DNA of 38,399 nt from an uncultured Clostridia bacterium (GCA_947629905.1 CANRFM010000020.1:1-38399); one strand, 5' to 3'; numbered from the stretch's first letter, positions 16,797-25,469 are shown. A program made the numbers and translations. The notes: generated from the sequence alone by a model not told the origin.

Positions 16797-16825
16797 ATCC
16801 TATGCCCGACCTGTCCGGAATATGC
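16797..16825 (-). promoter_or_regulatory. candidate sigma-E promoter of the spoIIIA operon
   Basis: Minus strand GCATATT (16819-16825), a 14-base spacer and CATAGGAT (16797-16804) match the sigma-E pattern (ATATT-type -35, CATA-nnn-T -10, 13-15 spacing). It lies about 60 bases before spoIIIAA, the operon known in Bacillus to be sigma-E controlled. No sigma-A promoter is seen at this spot. Confidence 0.6.
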
Positions 16826-16912
16826 GGACGAGCAGGAAGTCCCTGTTTTTGCTCCGGAACATCAGAAAACGGTCGGAAATACATTTTTCTGTAAGAAATG
16901 TGCTTGTATCTC

Positions 16913-16941
16913 TTGACAAATTTCTGGAAATTGGGTATGAT
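16913..16941 (+). promoter_or_regulatory. sigma-A promoter of the aroBAC operon
   Basis: TTGACA (16913-16918), a 17-base spacer and TATGAT (16936-16941) lie about 50 bases before aroB, whose own AAGGAGG ribosome binding site is at 16973-16979. It is divergent from the spoIIIA promoter. Confidence 0.8.
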
Positions 16942-16989
16942 TATAGTAGGGGGTTTTACCCTGACGGAAATCCAAGGAGGCTGAATATC

Positions 16990-18039
16990 ATGAAAACGAT
17001 CCATGTCCCCACCGGGAAGCCCTATGATGTGCTGATCGGACGGGACATTCTGAAAAACTGCGGAGCACTGATAGAAGACCGGATCGGAAGCCGCACCTGT
17101 GTCATCATCTCTGATGACAATGTAGCGCCGCTCTACAGCGATACTGTTGCAAAATCCCTGCAGGATGCCGGATTCCGGACGGAGCTGTTTGTCTTTCCGC
17201 ATGGAGAACGCTCCAAGAATGCGGACACGCTGATGCAGATCTATACTTTCCTCTGTCAGAAAGAGATCACACGCTCTGACTGCCTGATCGCACTTGGCGG
17301 CGGTGTTGTGGGCGATCTGACAGGCTATGCGGCTGCGACCTATCTGCGGGGTATCCATTATGTGCAGATACCCACTTCCCTGCTGGCGCAGGTAGATTCT
17401 TCGGTCGGCGGCAAGACTGCTATCGACCTGCCGGAGGGCAAAAATCTGGTCGGTGCATTCTATCAGCCTGACGTGGTGCTTTGCGATCCCGATACCCTCT
17501 CTACGCTGCCGAAGGAATTCCTCATTGACGGCATGGGGGAGGTCATCAAGTACGGCATGATCGCTGACAGAAACCTCTTTGACTTGCTGTGCGGCTGTCA
17601 TATTGACAATGTACAGGCGCATTTCGATGAGATCATTCCGGTCTGTGTGGGTATCAAGCGGGATGTCGTGGGAGAGGATGAAAAAGAATCCGGACTGCGC
17701 ATGATCCTGAATTTCGGGCATACGCTCGGTCATGCCATTGAAGCGTATTATCACTATGAGGGTATCACGCACGGCTGTGCGGTCGCTGCCGGGATGTGTC
17801 TGATGACACGGTACTGCGGTGATCCGGAGGACTGGAAGAAGCTCTGCAGCTGTGTGACACAGTATGGCTTGCCTTCCGATGTTCCGGTCAGCCTGACGGA
17901 GTTGTTGGATCTGTGCGGACACGACAAAAAGCGCTCCGGCGGTGAGCTGCGGTATATCGTCTGCTCCCCTATCGGACAGGCAAAGATACACTGCGACACT
18001 CTGCCGGCATTCCGGAAGCACTTTGAAAGGACGGTGTGA
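16990..18039 (+). CDS. aroB: 3-dehydroquinate synthase
   Basis: Converts DAHP to 3-dehydroquinate, the second step of the shikimate pathway, using NAD and a divalent metal; 349 residues. Landmarks are LIALGGGVVGDLTGYAAATYLRG, QIPTSLLAQVDSSVGGKTAID, GMGEVIKYGMI and the metal-binding NFGHTLGHAIEA and HG of the C-terminal half. The ATG at 16990 follows a perfect AAGGAGG; the upstream extension to 16822 covers the promoter and is rejected. First gene of aroB-aroA-aroC-DUF4364. Confidence 0.96.
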   Translation: MKTIHVPTGKPYDVLIGRDILKNCGALIEDRIGSRTCVIISDDNVAPLYSDTVAKSLQDAGFRTELFVFPHGERSKNADTLMQIYTFLCQKEITRSDCLIALGGGVVGDLTGYAAATYLRGIHYVQIPTSLLAQVDSSVGGKTAIDLPEGKNLVGAFYQPDVVLCDPDTLSTLPKEFLIDGMGEVIKYGMIADRNLFDLLCGCHIDNVQAHFDEIIPVCVGIKRDVVGEDEKESGLRMILNFGHTLGHAIEAYYHYEGITHGCAVAAGMCLMTRYCGDPEDWKKLCSCVTQYGLPSDVPVSLTELLDLCGHDKKRSGGELRYIVCSPIGQAKIHCDTLPAFRKHFERTV

Positions 18040-18041
18040 GG

Positions 18042-19265
18042 ATGGATCTTGTCATCACGCCGCACCGGCTTGCGGGAACGGTCGCTGTCCCTGCCTCCAA
18101 AAGCATGGCGCACAGGCTGCTCATCTGTGCGGGACTATCAGACGGGGTCTCCTGCATTACGGGGGTGAGCTTTTCCAAGGATATTGAGGCGACGATCTCC
18201 GTGATGAAAGCGTTCGGGGCTGACTTTCAGGTCGAGGGGGATACGGTCACGGTGACAGGTATCCGGAAACCGGCGGCAAGCTGCATTGCAGATTGCTGTG
18301 AAAGCGGCTCGACACTGCGGTTTCTTATCCCGGTGGCAGCGGCTTTGGGGATAGAAACAGAATTCCGGGGACAGGGCAGGCTGCCGCAGCGACCCATTAC
18401 GCCCTATCTGCGGGAATTTTCCGGAAAGGGTGCTGCCTTTGACTACCGGAACACGATGCCCTTTACGGTAAAGGGACAGCTCCGGAGCGGGAAATTTATG
18501 CTGGAGGGGGATATTTCCTCACAGTTTGTGACGGGGCTGCTGCTCTCACTGCCCTTGTTAGAGGGAGATTCGGAGATCTGTCTCACCTCTCCCCTGCAAT
18601 CGAGACCCTATGCGGATATGACGCTTGACTGCCTGAATCGTTTCGGGGTCACGGTCACGGAAACCGCAGACGGCTACCGCATACCGGGCGGACAGCGTTT
18701 CCAGCCTGTTCGGGAACGGGTGGAGGGAGACTTCTCACAGGCGGCATTCTTCCTTGCTGCCAATGCACTCGGTTCTTCCGTGACACTTGCCAATATGCCG
18801 GAGACCTCTGTACAGGGTGACAGGCGGATGGCTGACATCCTGCAAGAAATGTACGGAACAAACGGGGTCTGCACGGTGGATGCTTCGGACATCCCCGATC
18901 TTGTTCCTATCATGGCGGTGGCTGCAAGCTTTGCGCCTTGTGTTACGAAGATCACAGGCGCTGAAAGGCTGCGTATCAAGGAGAGCGACCGTCTAAAAAC
19001 GACCGCTTCCCTGCTGAACACGCTCGGCGGTGATGTGCGTATTCTTCCGGACGGACTGGAGATCCACCCGGTCGGAACGCTTCACGGGGGGACAATTTCC
19101 AGTGCAGGCGATCACAGGATCGCCATGTGTGCTGCCATTGCAGCCACAAGGGCAGATGCGCCTGTCATGATCAAGGGGGCAGAGTGCGTGGAAAAATCTT
19201 ATCCTGCCTTTTTTGAGGACTATCAAGCTTTAGGAGGAATTGTCAATGGCATCCGTTTGGAATAA
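18042..19265 (+). CDS. aroA: 3-phosphoshikimate 1-carboxyvinyltransferase (EPSP synthase)
   Basis: Transfers the enolpyruvyl group of PEP to shikimate-3-phosphate, 407 residues. Seen are VPASKSMAHRLLICAGL (substrate-binding Lys-Ser), CCESGSTLRFLIPVAAALG, GRLPQRPITPYLREF, SSQFVTGLLLSLPLLEGDS and, late, AERLRIKESDRLKTTASLL and GDHRIAMC. The start could be this ATG or the GTG at 18036 that overlaps the aroB stop; a GAAAGGA site fits either. Its 3' end overlaps aroC by 20 bases. Confidence 0.95.
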   Translation: MDLVITPHRLAGTVAVPASKSMAHRLLICAGLSDGVSCITGVSFSKDIEATISVMKAFGADFQVEGDTVTVTGIRKPAASCIADCCESGSTLRFLIPVAAALGIETEFRGQGRLPQRPITPYLREFSGKGAAFDYRNTMPFTVKGQLRSGKFMLEGDISSQFVTGLLLSLPLLEGDSEICLTSPLQSRPYADMTLDCLNRFGVTVTETADGYRIPGGQRFQPVRERVEGDFSQAAFFLAANALGSSVTLANMPETSVQGDRRMADILQEMYGTNGVCTVDASDIPDLVPIMAVAASFAPCVTKITGAERLRIKESDRLKTTASLLNTLGGDVRILPDGLEIHPVGTLHGGTISSAGDHRIAMCAAIAATRADAPVMIKGAECVEKSYPAFFEDYQALGGIVNGIRLE

Positions 19266-20325
19266 TCGAATTTCTGTTTCTGTGTTCGGAGAGGCACAGG
19301 GTCCTGCGATCGGTGTGACTGTGGACAACCTGCCGCCCGGTGAATATCTGGATCTTTCTATGCTGCACCGCTTTCTGGAACGCAGAGAACCCGGTGTGCA
19401 TGAGGGGGGCAATTTTTTGCAGGTCATGTCGGGCATTATGAACGACAGAACGACCGGCTCGCCGCTGTGTGCTTTCATTCAGAACACGCAGGTGCAGGCA
19501 CCCAGCCGTGCACAACTCAACCGTCTCCCCCGCCCCGGTCATGCGGACTATACCGGAACGCTCCGGTACAGAGGATTTAACGACATCCGGGACGGCGGAC
19601 ATTTCTCAGAACGGCTGATGACACCGCTTTGCTTTGCGGGGGCGGTGTGCGGGCAGATCCTCGAACGGCGGGGTATCTACACGGGCGCACACGCACTGGA
19701 AATTCATGGCATAAAAGACAAGGAATTTGACCACACACAGGTCAGCAAAGAGGATATTCTTGCGGTGAGATTCAAGAGCTTTCCCGTCATCAATACACGG
19801 CAGGGAAAGAAAATGCTCAACGACATCCGTGCCGCTGCGGAAGGCGGCGAGACGCTTGGCGGTGTCGTGGAGAGTGTTTCCGTGAATGTACCTGCGGGGA
19901 TCGGTTCTCCGATCTTTGACGGGCTGGAAAACACCATTGCACAGCTCATGTTCGGTATCCCCGGTGTGCGGGGGCTGGAATTCGGGGCTGGTTTCCGTGC
20001 GGCACGTATGTCCGGCAGTCAGCACAATGACAGCTTCTATGTGAACGATCACGGGCATATCCAGACAAGCTCCAATAACCACGGCGGAACGTTGGGCGGC
20101 ATTTCCTCCGGGATGCCGATCGTGGTGCGTGTCGCTTTTGCGCCGCCGGCTTCTCTGGGAAATGCACAGGAGACGGTCAACCTTTCTACGATGCAGAATG
20201 AGAGTGTTCCGGGGCAGACAAATGCCGATGTCTGCGCTGTGCCGAAAGCCGTTCCCTGCGTGGAAGCTGCGGTCAATATCGCCTTGCTGACGCATATGCT
20301 CGATTATCCGCACTTCACCGGTTAA
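19246..20325 (+). CDS. aroC: chorismate synthase, with altered N-terminal signature
   Basis: FMN-dependent enzyme that makes chorismate from EPSP, 359 residues. The overall family is clear: PRPGHADYTG (His99), RYRGFNDIR, GIGSPIFDGLENTIAQLMFGIPGVRGLEFGAGF, NNHGGTLGGISSGMPI. The N-terminal signature is unusual: FGEAQGPAIGV at 14-24 replaces FGESHGxxIG, so the conserved catalytic His is Gln18. The second signature, RGGG(R/H)xSxRxT, reads RDGGHFSERLM. A strong AGGAGG at 19232-19237 fixes the ATG; a TTG two codons earlier is unlikely. It is probably functional given its intact frame and operon position, but the substitutions are notable. Confidence 0.93.
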   Translation: MASVWNNRISVSVFGEAQGPAIGVTVDNLPPGEYLDLSMLHRFLERREPGVHEGGNFLQVMSGIMNDRTTGSPLCAFIQNTQVQAPSRAQLNRLPRPGHADYTGTLRYRGFNDIRDGGHFSERLMTPLCFAGAVCGQILERRGIYTGAHALEIHGIKDKEFDHTQVSKEDILAVRFKSFPVINTRQGKKMLNDIRAAAEGGETLGGVVESVSVNVPAGIGSPIFDGLENTIAQLMFGIPGVRGLEFGAGFRAARMSGSQHNDSFYVNDHGHIQTSSNNHGGTLGGISSGMPIVVRVAFAPPASLGNAQETVNLSTMQNESVPGQTNADVCAVPKAVPCVEAAVNIALLTHMLDYPHFTG

Positions 20326-20339
20326 ACGGAGGGGTCTGC

Positions 20340-20945
20340 ATGAAAAAAATGATGCGGGACGAAAACCTGCTGAAAATGTCCGAAAAGGCAGACAGGAGCA
20401 TTTCTGATCCTGCGATTGCTAATATTCTCCTGTGCTATCTGCTCTACAGGGTGGACGAACCTGTGGAGCAGGAGCTGCTCTATGATGTGGCGGTTACGGG
20501 GGGCATCATCAACTACTTTTCCTATCAGGAGGCACTGGAGGAGATAAAAAAGCTCGGCTCGGTCGAAACGATCACGAATGCCCGTGGTGAGCAGCTTCTG
20601 CGCCTGACACCGACCGGTGTTGAATGCGCACGCCGTCTCAAGAGCATTGCTGCCAAATCCTACCGGGATGAGATCGTTCTTGCGGCTACACGGGCACTGC
20701 GGAAACGGCGGAATAACCGGGATGTGAAACTTTCCTATGAACCGCTGGAACAGGGCTGTCATCTGCACGTGACACTGTATGACAGGGCGCTGCCGCTTCT
20801 GGAACTGAAGCTCTTTACCCCCGACCGGGAACAGGCGGAAGCACTCGGGGAGCGTATCCTCAACAATCCCTCTGTCCTCTACCATGAGGTCATGCAGACC
20901 GTCATGCGGCTTGAAGAAGAACCGATCGATTTATCTGATAATTAA
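20340..20945 (+). CDS. DUF4364 family protein
   Basis: A 201-residue soluble protein of the DUF4364 family, found almost only in Clostridia. The N-terminal part (NILLCYLLYRVDEPVEQELLYDVAVTGGIINYFSYQEALEEIKKLG...LLRLTPTGVECARRL) reads as a winged-helix module of the PadR/MarR kind. The C-terminal part (HLHVTLYDRALPLLELKLFTPDREQAEALGERILNNPSVLYHEVMQTV) is the typical DUF domain. It lies 14 bases after aroC and is last in the operon. A DNA-binding role is likely but no target is known. Confidence 0.85.
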   Translation: MKKMMRDENLLKMSEKADRSISDPAIANILLCYLLYRVDEPVEQELLYDVAVTGGIINYFSYQEALEEIKKLGSVETITNARGEQLLRLTPTGVECARRLKSIAAKSYRDEIVLAATRALRKRRNNRDVKLSYEPLEQGCHLHVTLYDRALPLLELKLFTPDREQAEALGERILNNPSVLYHEVMQTVMRLEEEPIDLSDN

Positions 20946-20951
20946 AGCAAG

Positions 20952-20990
20952 ATCCCCGATACAGCATAGGCTGCATCGGGGATACTTTGT
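20952..20990. terminator. terminator between the convergent DUF4364 and DUF2798 genes
   Basis: ATCCCCGAT-a-CAG pairs with CTG-c-ATCGGGGAT (20952-20983) and is followed by ACTTTGTG on the plus strand. It sits exactly between converging genes and may serve both, though the T-tract is weak. Confidence 0.65.
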
Positions 20991-20993
20991 GTG

Positions 20994-21554
20994 TTATGAC
21001 TTGACAGCGACTGCGCTGCGGCGCAGCAGTGCTTTAAAACAGGTGCGGACAAGCGGCTGGATGAACAGAAGCTGCGAAAAGAAGGCAAATGGCAGATTAT
21101 AGCAGACCAGCTTGATCCAGTTCGCCAGTAAAGTCAGAAAATCGAAATCCATATACTGGAACGGGTAATACAGAATTGCTACCAAAAAGCTCATCGCCGG
21201 ACACATGATGCTGACTGTGGCGCAGATGATCGCCGTTTCAAACAGTACCGGATGCGTTTCACGGGGGTCAAATACTTTGCAAGCCAGCCGGAAGGAACAC
21301 GGGCTGCCTACCAGAATTTCCAGTGTGTAGGCAAGGAGAAATTCGATGAGTACCACTGCCCAGATCGGAACGGCTTTTCCCAGTACGTAAACGCCTCCCA
21401 TCTGCCGGATCGCATTAAGCACATGGGCTTCTCCGGTCGCAGCTGTGAATGTTGCACCGTTCACAACATACAGACTGTAAAATACATAGGCATGAACCGT
21501 GATAATGACGGTCATCAAGGCGAACAGCATACGTTCTGCTTGTGTTCTTGGCAT
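20994..21554 (-). CDS. DUF2798-like integral membrane protein
   Basis: A 186-residue protein with about four membrane helices (MLFALMTVIITVHAYVFYSLY; VPIWAVVLIEFLLAYTLEILV; FETAIICATVSIMCPAMSFLVA; LVCYNLPFAFFSQLLFIQPLV). The two similar halves (FALMTVIITVHAYVFYS and the later MCPAMSFLVAILYYPF region) suggest paired DUF2798 units. No catalytic motif is visible and its function is unknown. The ATG at 21554 has an AGAGGA site; the longer frame to 21587 has none. A sigma-A promoter lies 135 bases upstream. Confidence 0.72.
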   Translation of the reverse strand: MPRTQAERMLFALMTVIITVHAYVFYSLYVVNGATFTAATGEAHVLNAIRQMGGVYVLGKAVPIWAVVLIEFLLAYTLEILVGSPCSFRLACKVFDPRETHPVLFETAIICATVSIMCPAMSFLVAILYYPFQYMDFDFLTLLANWIKLVCYNLPFAFFSQLLFIQPLVRTCFKALLRRSAVAVKS

Positions 21555-21602
21555 AAAAGATCCTCTCTTTCTGACAGAAAAAGACACATATAGCCGTTCC
21601 GG

Positions 21603-21633
21603 TACAGTGATCTGCTGGCAATACCGTGATCAG
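21603..21633. repeat. 19-bp-spaced direct repeat in the DUF2798 gene leader
   Basis: TACAGTGATCTG (21603-21614) and TACCGTGATCAG (21622-21633) are near-identical direct repeats with a 19-base period, placed between the promoter and the DUF2798 gene. Two copies on the same DNA face would suit a repressor site, but no binding protein is identified. Confidence 0.4.
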
Positions 21634-21688
21634 ATTTATGTACCTGCGTACTACGTGTGTCGCTGCCAATGATTTATTGTATAGATTT

Positions 21689-21717
21689 ATTTTACCATTT
21701 TTTTCACCGGAATGCAA
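21689..21717 (-). promoter_or_regulatory. sigma-A promoter of the DUF2798 gene
   Basis: Minus strand TTGCAT (21712-21717), a 17-base spacer and TAAAAT (21689-21694). The predicted leader is about 130 bases and contains a direct repeat. Confidence 0.6.
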
Positions 21718-21765
21718 GGGGGTTTTTTCACAGACATTTTGAAAGGTTTCCGGGAAAAATCAGTC

Positions 21766-21802
21766 AAAAAACGCATACGCAGCACCCGGACAGATGCTGC
21801 GT
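21766..21802 (-). terminator. terminator after the Ca2+ ATPase gene
   Basis: Minus strand ACGCAGCA/TGCTGCGT (21795-21802 with 21777-21784) forms an 8-bp stem with a 10-base loop, followed after six bases by TTTTTT (complement of 21766-21771). It lies just past the ATPase stop. Confidence 0.6.
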
Positions 21803-21809
21803 TCTGCTG

Positions 21810-24398
21810 TTATGTACGTTCTTTCGGGACAAAGATTGCGGTAAAAACTGGCACAGCAAAGGAAAATGCCAGTGCCTGCCAGAGAATTTTCCCGTACAGC
21901 GGCGCTGTCGAGAAAAGCCCCTGCATCGGCGGAAACCAGATCGTCAGCACCATCATCAAGGCGGACACCAGCACAGCACCGATGAGCTTCCAGTTGGAAA
22001 AATACTGCACCCGGAACAGTGTGCCGTGTTCGGATTTACATTCAAAAACATGGATGAGCTGTGAAGCTACCAGTGTCAGCAAAGCCGCTGTCCTTGCCTC
22101 TGTGAGTGTGCCGCCGAAGCGAAGCGCTGTACTGAATGAACCCAAGGTACACAGCCCGATCATGATACCACGCCATACGATACGGCTGAGCAGTCCGTCC
22201 GCAAAGAAACTCTCGTCCGGTCTGCGGGGCGGGCGTTTCATCAGGTTCTTTTCCGGCGGTTCCAGTCCGAGTGCGATTGCCGGCAATCCATCCGTGGCAA
22301 GATTCACCAAAAGAAGCTGCACCGGCAGCAGGACGACCGGCATCCCCATCAGAATACCCAGAAACATGGTGATCACTTCCCCAATATTACAGGAGAGCAG
22401 ATAGCGGACAAATTTCCGGATATTGGCGTAAATGCATCTTCCCTGCTCCACCGCCCTGACGAGGGTGGCGAGGTTGTCATCCATTAAAATGACATCTGCT
22501 GCCTGTTTGGCAACGTCTGTACCGCTTGCACCCATGGCAACGCCCACGTCCGCTTCCTTGATGGCAGGGGCATCGTTGACGCCGTCGCCTGTCATGGTGA
22601 CGATATTTCCGGCTCGTTTGAATGCCCGCACCAGCCGGAGTTTGTGCGAAGGACCGACACGGGCAAATACCGAAATATGCGGCAGTCTCCGGTCAAGCTG
22701 TTCATCCGTCATCAGGTCAAGCTCATCTCCTGTGACGACTTCCCCGCCCCGCAGCAGTCCGGCTTTCCGGGCAATGGCAGCGGCTGTTTTTTTGTGGTCG
22801 CCGGTGATCATGACAGTCCGTACCGAAGCTGCCGCACAGGTGCGAATGGCTTCCTTGGCTTCCGGGCGGGGCGGGTCAAGCATACCCGTCAAACCGAGGA
22901 ACACCATACCGCTGCGGCTTTCCGCTAAACTGCCGCAGGATTTTTCCGCAAAGGCAAGTACCCGAAGTGCCTCCTCCGAAAGTGCCTCAGCCTTGGCAAG
23001 AATATTTTTTTCAAGGACTGAAGTCAGCGGAATGTCGCCGTTTTTCGTCCGGACATGGCTGCACCGGCGCAGTATCACATCCACGGCTCCCTTGGCACAG
23101 ACAAGCCGTTCCCTGCCTTTCAGCACCAGTACAGCCATGCAGCGGGTATCACTCTCAAACGGTTCTTCCTCTAAGCGTTTGAAACCAAGCGTTCTGGCAG
23201 AAACACTTTCCTTTGCCGCTGCCGCAAGCAGGGCAGTTTCCGTCGGGTCGCCGACTGCTGTCCATGAACCGTTTCTGGCAGCCGTCAGTTCCCCGTTGTT
23301 GCAAAGCACCGCACACCGCAAAAGCCCATACAGTGCCGGAATACCAGAAAGCACCACATGACTGCCATTTTCCAGAATGGCACCCTCCATTTTCTGCGCA
23401 CTGCCGTTGACGGTAAAACTCTGTTCTGCTGTTTCGATACGGGTAACGGTCATACGATTTTCTGTGATCGTACCCGTTTTGTCAGAACAGATCACAGATG
23501 TGCAGCCAAGCGTTTCCACGCTGTGCAGGCGGTTGACGAGTGCCTTGTGCTTCATCATCCTGCTGACCGCAAGGGCAAGGGCTATCGTGACCGTTGCCGG
23601 AAGTCCTTCCGGAATGGCTGCGATCGCAATGGAAATGCCCGTCATCAGCATATCCAACACCGGTTCACCCCGCAGCACCCCTGCCGCAAAGACCGCAACG
23701 CACACGCCGATACAAATGAACGCCAACACTTTGCCAAGCTCCCCAAGGCGCTTTTGCAGGGGCGTTTCGGATCGTTCGATTGTGGATAGCATACCGGAGA
23801 TCTGCCCCATCTGTGTATTTTTCCCAGTTGCGGTGACTTCTGCCGTACCCGTACCACGGGTGATGGCAGTGCCGCTGTATACGATGTATGGCAGGTGTAA
23901 GCCGTTCAGCTCCGTTTTGCCGATACCGGGGCATTTTTCAATGGGTTCGGCTTCTCCGGTGAGTATGGATTCGTTGGCATAGAGACGGCTGACTTGCAGC
24001 AGCAGGCAGTCCGCCGGCACGCAGTCCCCTGCTTCCAAGGCGATCACATCCCCCGGCACAAGTTCCTCTGCCGGAAGTTCCTGCAACACGCCATCCCGCC
24101 AGACCTTTGCAGCCGGTGCGGTCATGTTCCGCAGGGCTTCGAGGGTCTTTTCCGTCCGGTATTCCTGAATGAAGCCAAGCACAGCATTCAGGATCACAAT
24201 GACGACAATGGTGACGGCATCTGTCCACTCTCCAAGAAGTGCTGAGATCGCCGTAGCTGCCAGCAGGATCAGCACCATGGCATCTTTGAATTGTGAAAAG
24301 AAGATCCGCACAGGTCCGGGCGGTTTGACTTGGGTGAGCTGATTTCTGCCATATTTGGCAAGACGCTCCTTTGCCTGTGCGGCGGTAAGTCCTTTCAT
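21810..24398 (-). CDS. P-type calcium-transporting ATPase (P2A type)
   Basis: Ten-helix cation pump, 862 residues, which exports Ca2+ using ATP. The N-terminal cation_ATPase_N region (GLTAAQAKERLAKYGRNQL) is followed by TGEAEP (148-153) of the actuator domain, AIPEGLPA in helix M4 (ion site), the phosphorylation motif SDKTGTITENR with Asp306, and TGDGVNDAPAIKEADVGVAMG at the hinge. The C-terminal helices include NLATDGLPAIALGLEPPE, normal for bacterial SERCA-like pumps. The ATG at 24398 has a GGGAGGG site seven bases away; 24413 is a poorer choice. It has its own terminator, and another terminator separates it from yitT. Confidence 0.94.
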   Translation of the reverse strand: MKGLTAAQAKERLAKYGRNQLTQVKPPGPVRIFFSQFKDAMVLILLAATAISALLGEWTDAVTIVVIVILNAVLGFIQEYRTEKTLEALRNMTAPAAKVWRDGVLQELPAEELVPGDVIALEAGDCVPADCLLLQVSRLYANESILTGEAEPIEKCPGIGKTELNGLHLPYIVYSGTAITRGTGTAEVTATGKNTQMGQISGMLSTIERSETPLQKRLGELGKVLAFICIGVCVAVFAAGVLRGEPVLDMLMTGISIAIAAIPEGLPATVTIALALAVSRMMKHKALVNRLHSVETLGCTSVICSDKTGTITENRMTVTRIETAEQSFTVNGSAQKMEGAILENGSHVVLSGIPALYGLLRCAVLCNNGELTAARNGSWTAVGDPTETALLAAAAKESVSARTLGFKRLEEEPFESDTRCMAVLVLKGRERLVCAKGAVDVILRRCSHVRTKNGDIPLTSVLEKNILAKAEALSEEALRVLAFAEKSCGSLAESRSGMVFLGLTGMLDPPRPEAKEAIRTCAAASVRTVMITGDHKKTAAAIARKAGLLRGGEVVTGDELDLMTDEQLDRRLPHISVFARVGPSHKLRLVRAFKRAGNIVTMTGDGVNDAPAIKEADVGVAMGASGTDVAKQAADVILMDDNLATLVRAVEQGRCIYANIRKFVRYLLSCNIGEVITMFLGILMGMPVVLLPVQLLLVNLATDGLPAIALGLEPPEKNLMKRPPRRPDESFFADGLLSRIVWRGIMIGLCTLGSFSTALRFGGTLTEARTAALLTLVASQLIHVFECKSEHGTLFRVQYFSNWKLIGAVLVSALMMVLTIWFPPMQGLFSTAPLYGKILWQALAFSFAVPVFTAIFVPKERT

Positions 24399-24482
24399 AG
24401 CGTTCCCTCCCATTTGCGTTCTGGTCTATTGTATGTCCGCCTATTCCGGAATATGCAGCCGCAGATGGGAGGTTTATCGATC

Positions 24483-24508
24483 AAAAAACGCCCCCGGAGA
24501 GGCGTTTT
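24483..24508 (-). terminator. terminator after the YitT-family gene
   Basis: AAAACGCC and GGCGTTTT (24485-24492 with 24501-24508) form a stem with an 8-base loop; on the minus strand it ends in TTTTTT. It follows the YitT-family stop by a few bases. Confidence 0.8.
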
Positions 24509-24510
24509 CT

Positions 24511-25395
24511 CTATTCCTTTTCCGGAAGCTTTGCCTCCTTGCTCTTGATGTGTTTCCCGATGATCTCTGTCACGTCAGAAACCGTCATGAATGCCGAATA
24601 ATCGTCCTTTTCTATGATCTTGCGCATGGTGGAAAGTTCAATGCGGGTAATGACACAGTACAGTACGCTCTTTTCCCCGGAAATCAGACCGCTGCCCTTG
24701 ATGCGTGTGACCGTTCTGCCAAGTGTCTGATAAATATCCTCCGCAATACGCTCGCCCTGATCGGTGATGATCATGACTGCCTTGCCCTGCTGCATTCCAG
24801 TATTGACAAAATCTTCCACTTTGGACACGATGATGTAGGTCAGCATACTGTACAATGCCCTGTCCAACCCGAACAAAGCCCCTGCTGTCAGATAGATCAG
24901 CACGTTAAAGAACAGCACGACCTGTCCGACAGAAACGTTCATTTTCTTGCTGATGAGGATAGCGACTGCTTCCGTGCCGTCCAGACAGCCGCCGTTCAGG
25001 AGTACCAACCCGACCCCAAGCCCCAGCAGCACACCCCCGAACACGGTCGCTAACAGTTTATCTTCCGTTATGGTGATCTTGTGGAATGCCGGGCTTGCAA
25101 ACACTTCCAGCGCAACCGAAAAGACTGCCATTGCCGCAATTGTCCGGATAAAGAACGATCGTTCCAGCTTCCGCCCGCCGATCCAGACCATAGGCAGATT
25201 CAGACAGATCGTCAGGATGCCAAGCGGCAGCGGGGTCAGCGTACTGATGATCATGGCAATGCCGACCATGCCGCCGTCCATGATCTGCACGGGGATCAGT
25301 ATTTTTTCCAGCGCAAAAGCAGCAATGCAGCTCCCGGCGATCAGCATCAGGTAATGGAGTACAGAAGTCTTTAGCGGTTGGCTCTGTTGTGTCAT
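24511..25395 (-). CDS. YitT family membrane protein with C-terminal DUF2179 domain
   Basis: A 294-residue protein with five to six helices (SVLHYLMLIAGSCIAAFALEKILIPVQIMDGGMVGIAMIISTLT...) and the family's GVLLGLGVGLVLLNGGCLDGTEAVAILISKK stretch. It ends in a DUF2179 cytoplasmic domain (about 205-285: VMIITDQGERIAEDIYQTLGRTVTRIKGSG...VLYCVITRIELSTMRKII). Physiological role is unknown; the C-terminal domain resembles small ligand-sensing folds. The ATG at 25395 has an AAAGGAG site. Hairpin terminators lie on both sides, so it is likely a single-gene unit. Confidence 0.88.
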   Translation of the reverse strand: MTQQSQPLKTSVLHYLMLIAGSCIAAFALEKILIPVQIMDGGMVGIAMIISTLTPLPLGILTICLNLPMVWIGGRKLERSFFIRTIAAMAVFSVALEVFASPAFHKITITEDKLLATVFGGVLLGLGVGLVLLNGGCLDGTEAVAILISKKMNVSVGQVVLFFNVLIYLTAGALFGLDRALYSMLTYIIVSKVEDFVNTGMQQGKAVMIITDQGERIAEDIYQTLGRTVTRIKGSGLISGEKSVLYCVITRIELSTMRKIIEKDDYSAFMTVSDVTEIIGKHIKSKEAKLPEKE

Positions 25396-25416
25396 GGCTG
25401 CTCCTTTCGTATGAGA

Positions 25417-25449
25417 AAAGGCTGTATCCTTTTCCGGGATGCAGCCTTT
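25417..25449 (-). terminator. terminator after ilvE
   Basis: AAAGGCTGTATCC (25417-25429) pairs with GGATGCAGCCTTT (25437-25449), a 13-bp stem with one G-T pair and a 7-base loop. On the minus strand it ends in CCTTTTC. It lies between ilvE and the YitT-family gene. Confidence 0.75.
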
Positions 25450-25469
25450 GTAATGCTTCTTGCCGACCG

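Noticed and set aside
16735..18021. Long minus-strand open frame (428 codons) opposite aroB
   Set aside because: aroB is unmistakable on the other strand. The antisense frame has no recognisable domain and includes the promoter region.
22432..23361. Plus-strand open frame of 309 codons opposite the Ca2+ ATPase
   Set aside because: Ser/Arg/Thr-rich shadow of the ATPase coding sequence with no ribosome binding site.
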